Made by a program: the position numbers and the translations under genes
Notes under the pieces: generated by a model
Database searches by the model: none
Seen by the model: the letters and a program-made list of their open reading frames with translations, nothing else
What the model was told of the DNA's origin: nothing
Shown: piece after piece, positions 49,143 through 52,617 of the stretch
Layout of the letters: the number at the start of each line of letters is the position of its first letter
Numbering within the stretch: position 1 is the first letter of the stretch
Assembly: GCA_013375375.1 (NCBI GenBank)
Contig: JABXJX010000004.1
Span: 1-52,617, forward strand
Length of the DNA: 52,617 nucleotides
Direction: 5' to 3'
Source: Desulfobacterales bacterium
GTDB taxonomy: Bacteria > Desulfobacterota > Desulfobacteria > Desulfobacterales > C00003060

Positions 49143-49711
49143 TTTAGGCTCAGGTAGGATCGAAAACGTTCAATGTTCTTCGGCCCTATGCCTTTTACGC
49201 GCTGCAATTCATTGTACATCCTGAAAGGCCCGTTCAATTCCCTGAATTCAACAATCCGTTGTGCCAGGCCATGACTTATTCCGGGGATTATGGCAAGGTC
49301 CTCAACATTGGCTTTATTTAACTCGATAGGAATACCCAGGACCAGCCTTTTGCCTGTACTGATGGAAGTGATGCTTAGTGTGGTACTTTTAAGCTCTAAA
49401 CGCGTGCCTGTATCAAGGGTATTGTCCGGCATGTGAAATAAGAGACGATGTTCATCGATCGGGCCGCCGGCTTTTTGGATGGCCTGGTATGGAGTGGGGG
49501 GGTTGTCGAATAAGTAAATACCGGCGTTCTTTACATCTCCTTCGACCTCAATAACATATTGATAATCAGGGCCGGTTGTTGGGTTGTTGCCGGAAGATTT
49601 GAGGGTCGGCAAAAACGGATGAAACGGCCTGGATAGTCCGATAAAGAAAATAGCGAGCCCAAGTATGAGTGCAACGACTGTCTGGTCTTTACTAAAGAGT
49701 TTCAATATCAC
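49139..49711 (-). CDS. ComEA-like helix-hairpin-helix DNA-binding protein with SLBB-like domain
   Basis: 190 residues: one N-terminal membrane anchor (VVALILGLAIFFIGL), an SLBB-like segment (VIEVEGDVKNAGIYLF and AIQKAGG), and C-terminal HhH motifs LAIIPGISHGLAQRIVEF and LQRVKGIGPKNIERF. ComEA proteins bind incoming DNA at the outer face of the inner membrane. It directly abuts the lysC gene (no gap), so it is co-transcribed, with no other competence gene in the window. Confidence 0.85.
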   Translation of the reverse strand: MILKLFSKDQTVVALILGLAIFFIGLSRPFHPFLPTLKSSGNNPTTGPDYQYVIEVEGDVKNAGIYLFDNPPTPYQAIQKAGGPIDEHRLLFHMPDNTLDTGTRLELKSTTLSITSISTGKRLVLGIPIELNKANVEDLAIIPGISHGLAQRIVEFRELNGPFRMYNELQRVKGIGPKNIERFRSYLSLN

Positions 49712-50932
49712 TTATGTAGAATCTAATCCAAACACTTTGTGAAGAATCCTGACCGCTAATTCCGTGTATTTTTCTTCAATAACACATGAAATCTTTATTT
49801 CCGAGGTGCTGATCATCATAATATTGATATTTTCTTTTGCAAGGGCAGTAAACATCCTGGCCGCCACACCCGAATGGCTTCGCATACCAACGCCGATAAC
49901 CGATACTTTGGCAATGTGTTCGTCTCCAAGCACCTGTTCGGCGCCAACCGATTTAGCCAAATCTGTCTGCATGGCCATGGCCCTTGGATAGTCGCTCTTT
50001 GCTACGGTAAACGTGAGGTCGGTCAATCCTCCCTTGCGCGTATTTTGTATAATCATGTCCACGACGATTCCGGCCTCTGCAATGGTTGTGAAGATTTTCG
50101 AGGCAATACCCGGCCTGTCCGGAACCTTGCTCAAGGTGATACGTGCCTCGTCTTTGCTGTATGCAACACCCGATACCACGAGCCGTTCCATATCCTCTTC
50201 TTTTTCTTCCACAACCATGGTTCCTTCCTCCTCTTTAAAAGACGACCTGACGTGAATGGGCACATTAAACTTCTTGGCAAATTCTACGGCACGAATTTGT
50301 AATACCTTGGCACCCAGGCTGGCCATCTCCAACATTTCGTCGTAGTATATCTTGTCAAGCTTCCTCGCCTTTTTGCAAAGATTGGGGTCCGTGGTGTAGA
50401 CCCCGTCCACATCCGTGTAAATCTCGCACACATCGGCCTTTAGCGCTGCCGCCAGGGCTACGGCGGATGTGTCGGAGCCACCCCTGCCGAGGGTGGTAAT
50501 ATTCCCTTTCTGGTCACGGCCCTGGAAACCCGCGACAGCCACGATCTTTCCCTGGCCGAGCAGTTCCCTGACGCGGTCGGCCCGTATTTCTGCGATGCGG
50601 GCCCGCCCAAATGCCCTGTTGGTTACGATTTCAGCCTGATAACCCAACAGCGATCTGGCTGGATAGCCCATCGATTCCAGCATGATGGACAACAGCGACA
50701 CCGTGGTTTGTTCGCCCGTGGCCAGCAAGACGTCAAGCTCTCGCGTATTAGGATCATCGGCTATCTCATGTGCCAATTGGATGAGACGGTTTGTTTCGCC
50801 GGCCATGGCTGAAAGTACTACCACCACGTTGTTTCCGGCGCCGTGAACCTTGATGATCCGTTCGGCAACCTTTCGGATCTGGTCCAGGTTTGCGACCGAG
50901 GTGCCGCCATATTTTTGAACGATCAGTGCCAT
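49712..50932 (-). CDS. lysC: Aspartate kinase
   Basis: 406 residues. [20 protein letters not shown] at the N-terminus, [32 protein letters not shown], and two C-terminal ACT domains ([15 protein letters not shown], and [19 protein letters not shown]) identify the enzyme of the first step to lysine, methionine and threonine. It is single-function with no homoserine dehydrogenase. It is part of the minus-strand run TsaE-LysC-ComEA. Confidence 0.95.
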   Translation of the reverse strand: MALIVQKYGGTSVANLDQIRKVAERIIKVHGAGNNVVVVLSAMAGETNRLIQLAHEIADDPNTRELDVLLATGEQTTVSLLSIMLESMGYPARSLLGYQAEIVTNRAFGRARIAEIRADRVRELLGQGKIVAVAGFQGRDQKGNITTLGRGGSDTSAVALAAALKADVCEIYTDVDGVYTTDPNLCKKARKLDKIYYDEMLEMASLGAKVLQIRAVEFAKKFNVPIHVRSSFKEEEGTMVVEEKEEDMERLVVSGVAYSKDEARITLSKVPDRPGIASKIFTTIAEAGIVVDMIIQNTRKGGLTDLTFTVAKSDYPRAMAMQTDLAKSVGAEQVLGDEHIAKVSVIGVGMRSHSGVAARMFTALAKENINIMMISTSEIKISCVIEEKYTELAVRILHKVFGLDST

Positions 50933-50938
50933 TAGTCT

Positions 50939-51415
50939 TTACTCAAACATACATTTCTCTATCAGATCCACGGCATTTTGTCCACATCCTGTGAGGTGGA
51001 GGTCTCTGGTATGGTTATCAACAATGGAAATCAAGATAAAGAGCCGTTCATCCGGGAGCATTTCCATCATCTTTTCGGCCCACTCAATAACCATAACATC
51101 ATGACGTCCCATAATCTCGTCCAGCCCGATTTCATCCAGTTCGACCGGGTTTTCTATGCGATACAGGTCCGCATGAAAGAGACGAAACCGTCCGGGATAT
51201 TCATTTATCAGGGTATAACTCGGGCTCGTTACATAAAGGTCCTTTGGCACCTGCAGGCCCCTGGCAATCCCCTGGGTAAGACAGGTTTTGCCGCTCCCCA
51301 GTTCGCCGCTCAGGGCAATTATTGATCCATCGGTCAAATACTTGCCGAGAAACTCTCCCAAGCGAGCCGTTTCTTCAGGAGAATGTGATATGAGGTGATG
51401 TTCCTTGGTCTTCAA
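50939..51415 (-). CDS. tsaE: TsaE, tRNA threonylcarbamoyladenosine ATPase
   Basis: 158 residues with the P-loop ALSGELGSGKTCLTQGIA, SPSYTLINEYPG, the catalytic HADLYRI (His/Asp) and EWAEKMM. It drives t6A37 formation with TsaB, TsaC and TsaD. It overlaps the NnrD/E gene by four bases, the normal layout in many Deltaproteobacteria. Confidence 0.95.
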   Translation of the reverse strand: MKTKEHHLISHSPEETARLGEFLGKYLTDGSIIALSGELGSGKTCLTQGIARGLQVPKDLYVTSPSYTLINEYPGRFRLFHADLYRIENPVELDEIGLDEIMGRHDVMVIEWAEKMMEMLPDERLFILISIVDNHTRDLHLTGCGQNAVDLIEKCMFE

Positions 51416-52617
51416 AGGGTTCTGATAAATGCGTTAGGAAGGGAAGGGCGACCGGAAACCGGCTTGTCCAATCCCCTGATTTGTTCGGGAAGAATCTCAA
51501 TGACATCCGAGGCGAGAAATCCCACCGGACCCATGCTTTGTGCAAGGGAATCGGCCGCACAGCCATGTAAATAGACCCCCGCATTCACGGCTTTACCAAC
51601 AGGCATACCCTGGACGACAAGACCTGCAATCATTCCCGTGAGCACATCTCCCATGCCGCCTGAAGCCATGCCCGGATTTCCCGAGGGGTTAATAAAGACA
51701 TCCCCGTCAGGATAGGCAACAATCGTTTTTGCTCCTTTTAAAACTAAGTAGACCTTGTGGGTTGTTGCGAAATCGCGGGCCTCACTGATCCTGTCTTCCT
51801 GGACCTGCGAGGGCGTTTTTCCAGTAAGTCTTGCCATCTCGCCCGGATGAGGCGTCATCACTACAGGCACTTTCAGGCCTTTCAAACACTTTAAGCCCCC
51901 AACAAGACTGTTGAGGCCGTCCGCGTCAATAACTACTGGTACGGGAGATGTTTGGATGAGTTTTCTGACCAGATTGTGTGTTGACTTGACAGTGCCGAGC
52001 CCAGGGCCGATTGCCAGCCCTTTCTTCCCCTCCAACAGACTCATAACCCTGTCGTAAGCGGACAATCCAAGGGTTTGGTCGGCATTTTCGGGCAACGGTA
52101 CGGTCATCACCTCGGTTAGCTGCGATTCCATGGCCGGGTTGAGGCTCTTCGGGACCCCAAGGGTTGATAGTCCTGCACCCACGCGCATGGCCGCGCGGCT
52201 TGTCATGATTGCCGCACCGGTCTTGCCGGGTGATCCGCCTATGACCAAAAGATGTCCGGTAGTACCCTTATGACTTTGCAGCGCCCTTGGCATAAAACAG
52301 GCCTTTATCATTTCTCGAGTCAGGAGATAATGTTTCGGGCCCACTTCATCGACAACAGCAGGCGGGATTCCTATATCGACAATCTCTAATGTGCCGACAA
52401 ATTCCGTTCCAGGCAACATAACATGACCGATCTTGGGTAACCCGAATGTTACGGTCACGGTTGCCCTGATGCAGCAACCGCGTGGTTTGCCGGTATCCGA
52501 GTCAAGGCCGGACGGGATATCTACAGCAATGATCGGTTTTTTAAGCGTATTTAAGAACTCTATCATCTCTTTGAAGAGTCCCCGGACATCGGATTTAAGG
52601 CCTGTGCCGAGCATGGC
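51412..52617 (-). CDS. nnr: Bifunctional NAD(P)H-hydrate epimerase/dehydratase (5' partial)
   Basis: The frame is open to the right window edge, so the N-terminal part of the epimerase half lies outside. Visible: the end of the epimerase domain (IIAVDIPSGLDSDTGKP, TFGLPKIGHVM), then the dehydratase with GHLLVIGGSPGKTGAAIM, GLAIGPGLGT, VIDADGLN, VVMTPHPGEM, and the catalytic NPSGNPGMASGGMGDVLTGM. It repairs hydrated NAD(P)H. It is upstream of TsaE on the same strand. Positions 52615-52617 give Ala before the first visible Met. Confidence 0.93.
   Translation of the reverse strand, partial: AMLGTGLKSDVRGLFKEMIEFLNTLKKPIIAVDIPSGLDSDTGKPRGCCIRATVTVTFGLPKIGHVMLPGTEFVGTLEIVDIGIPPAVVDEVGPKHYLLTREMIKACFMPRALQSHKGTTGHLLVIGGSPGKTGAAIMTSRAAMRVGAGLSTLGVPKSLNPAMESQLTEVMTVPLPENADQTLGLSAYDRVMSLLEGKKGLAIGPGLGTVKSTHNLVRKLIQTSPVPVVIDADGLNSLVGGLKCLKGLKVPVVMTPHPGEMARLTGKTPSQVQEDRISEARDFATTHKVYLVLKGAKTIVAYPDGDVFINPSGNPGMASGGMGDVLTGMIAGLVVQGMPVGKAVNAGVYLHGCAADSLAQSMGPVGFLASDVIEILPEQIRGLDKPVSGRPSLPNAFIRTL

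Overview
The window looks like a chromosomal segment of an uncultured or sediment-type Deltaproteobacterium (Desulfobacterota). This is inferred from the housekeeping genes at the right end, the GT4/GH130 cluster, the multi-domain two-component proteins with degenerate sensor C-termini, and the many dispersed palindromic GGGGTCA...TGACCCC elements. Coding strength is moderate, with no rRNA or tRNA seen. The left 31 kb is an accessory/defence island; the right 21 kb is mostly metabolic, signalling and core genes.

Left to right: (1) 3-1229, the tail of a CBS-PAS sensor. (2) 1253-5351, small accessory modules separated by a dispersed repeat: an MNT antitoxin with a broken HEPN toxin, a TcmP/radical-SAM pair, and a GIY-YIG/RAMA protein. 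(3) 5429-10816, a type I restriction system whose HsdM appears fused to a single-TRD HsdS-like region, followed by HsdR. (4) 11009-12156, a promoter with a palindromic operator and a hairpin-rich leader before a small GIY-YIG protein and a small PD-(D/E)XK-like protein. (5) 12460-17000, the most notable locus: a CBASS-like operon with CD-NTase, patatin-like phospholipase, a 57-residue acidic protein, separate E2-like and E1-like proteins, and a JAMM peptidase.

(6) 17001-31064 is a patchwork of defence-type genes: a HEPN protein, GIY-YIG, a Rad50-like ATPase with a 66-residue partner, an OLD-like ATPase/TOPRIM protein, an ApeA-type HEPN protein, a methyltransferase and an AAA/DUF4143 ATPase. 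They are punctuated by copies of a 50-53 codon basic ORF (MAGRFGKYGD...), by palindromic elements, and by the remnant of a probable REP-associated (RAYT-type) transposase. Several genes here are truncated or have their last codons supplied by a repeat element.

(7) 31105-37338 holds two GT4 glycosyltransferases and two GH130 enzymes, which probably make and phosphorolyse a beta-mannoside-type glycan. (8) 37648-40726: a stand-alone GMP-synthase ATP-PPase subunit, a Fic protein with a convergent inhibitor-like ORF, and a Mut7-C RNase whose C-terminus has been replaced by a repeat. (9) 40793-46307: a PAS sensor, then a minus-strand set of an HDOD protein, a hybrid histidine kinase (GAF-HK-REC-REC-HPt) and a single-domain response regulator. 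(10) 46714-49142: a PEBP protein, a DUF6765-like protein, a P-II-like protein and a 36-residue membrane peptide. (11) 49139-52617, minus strand: a ComEA-like protein, aspartate kinase, TsaE and NAD(P)H-hydrate repair enzyme, a tightly packed core operon.

Functions are read from motifs and remembered family patterns only; no database search was run.
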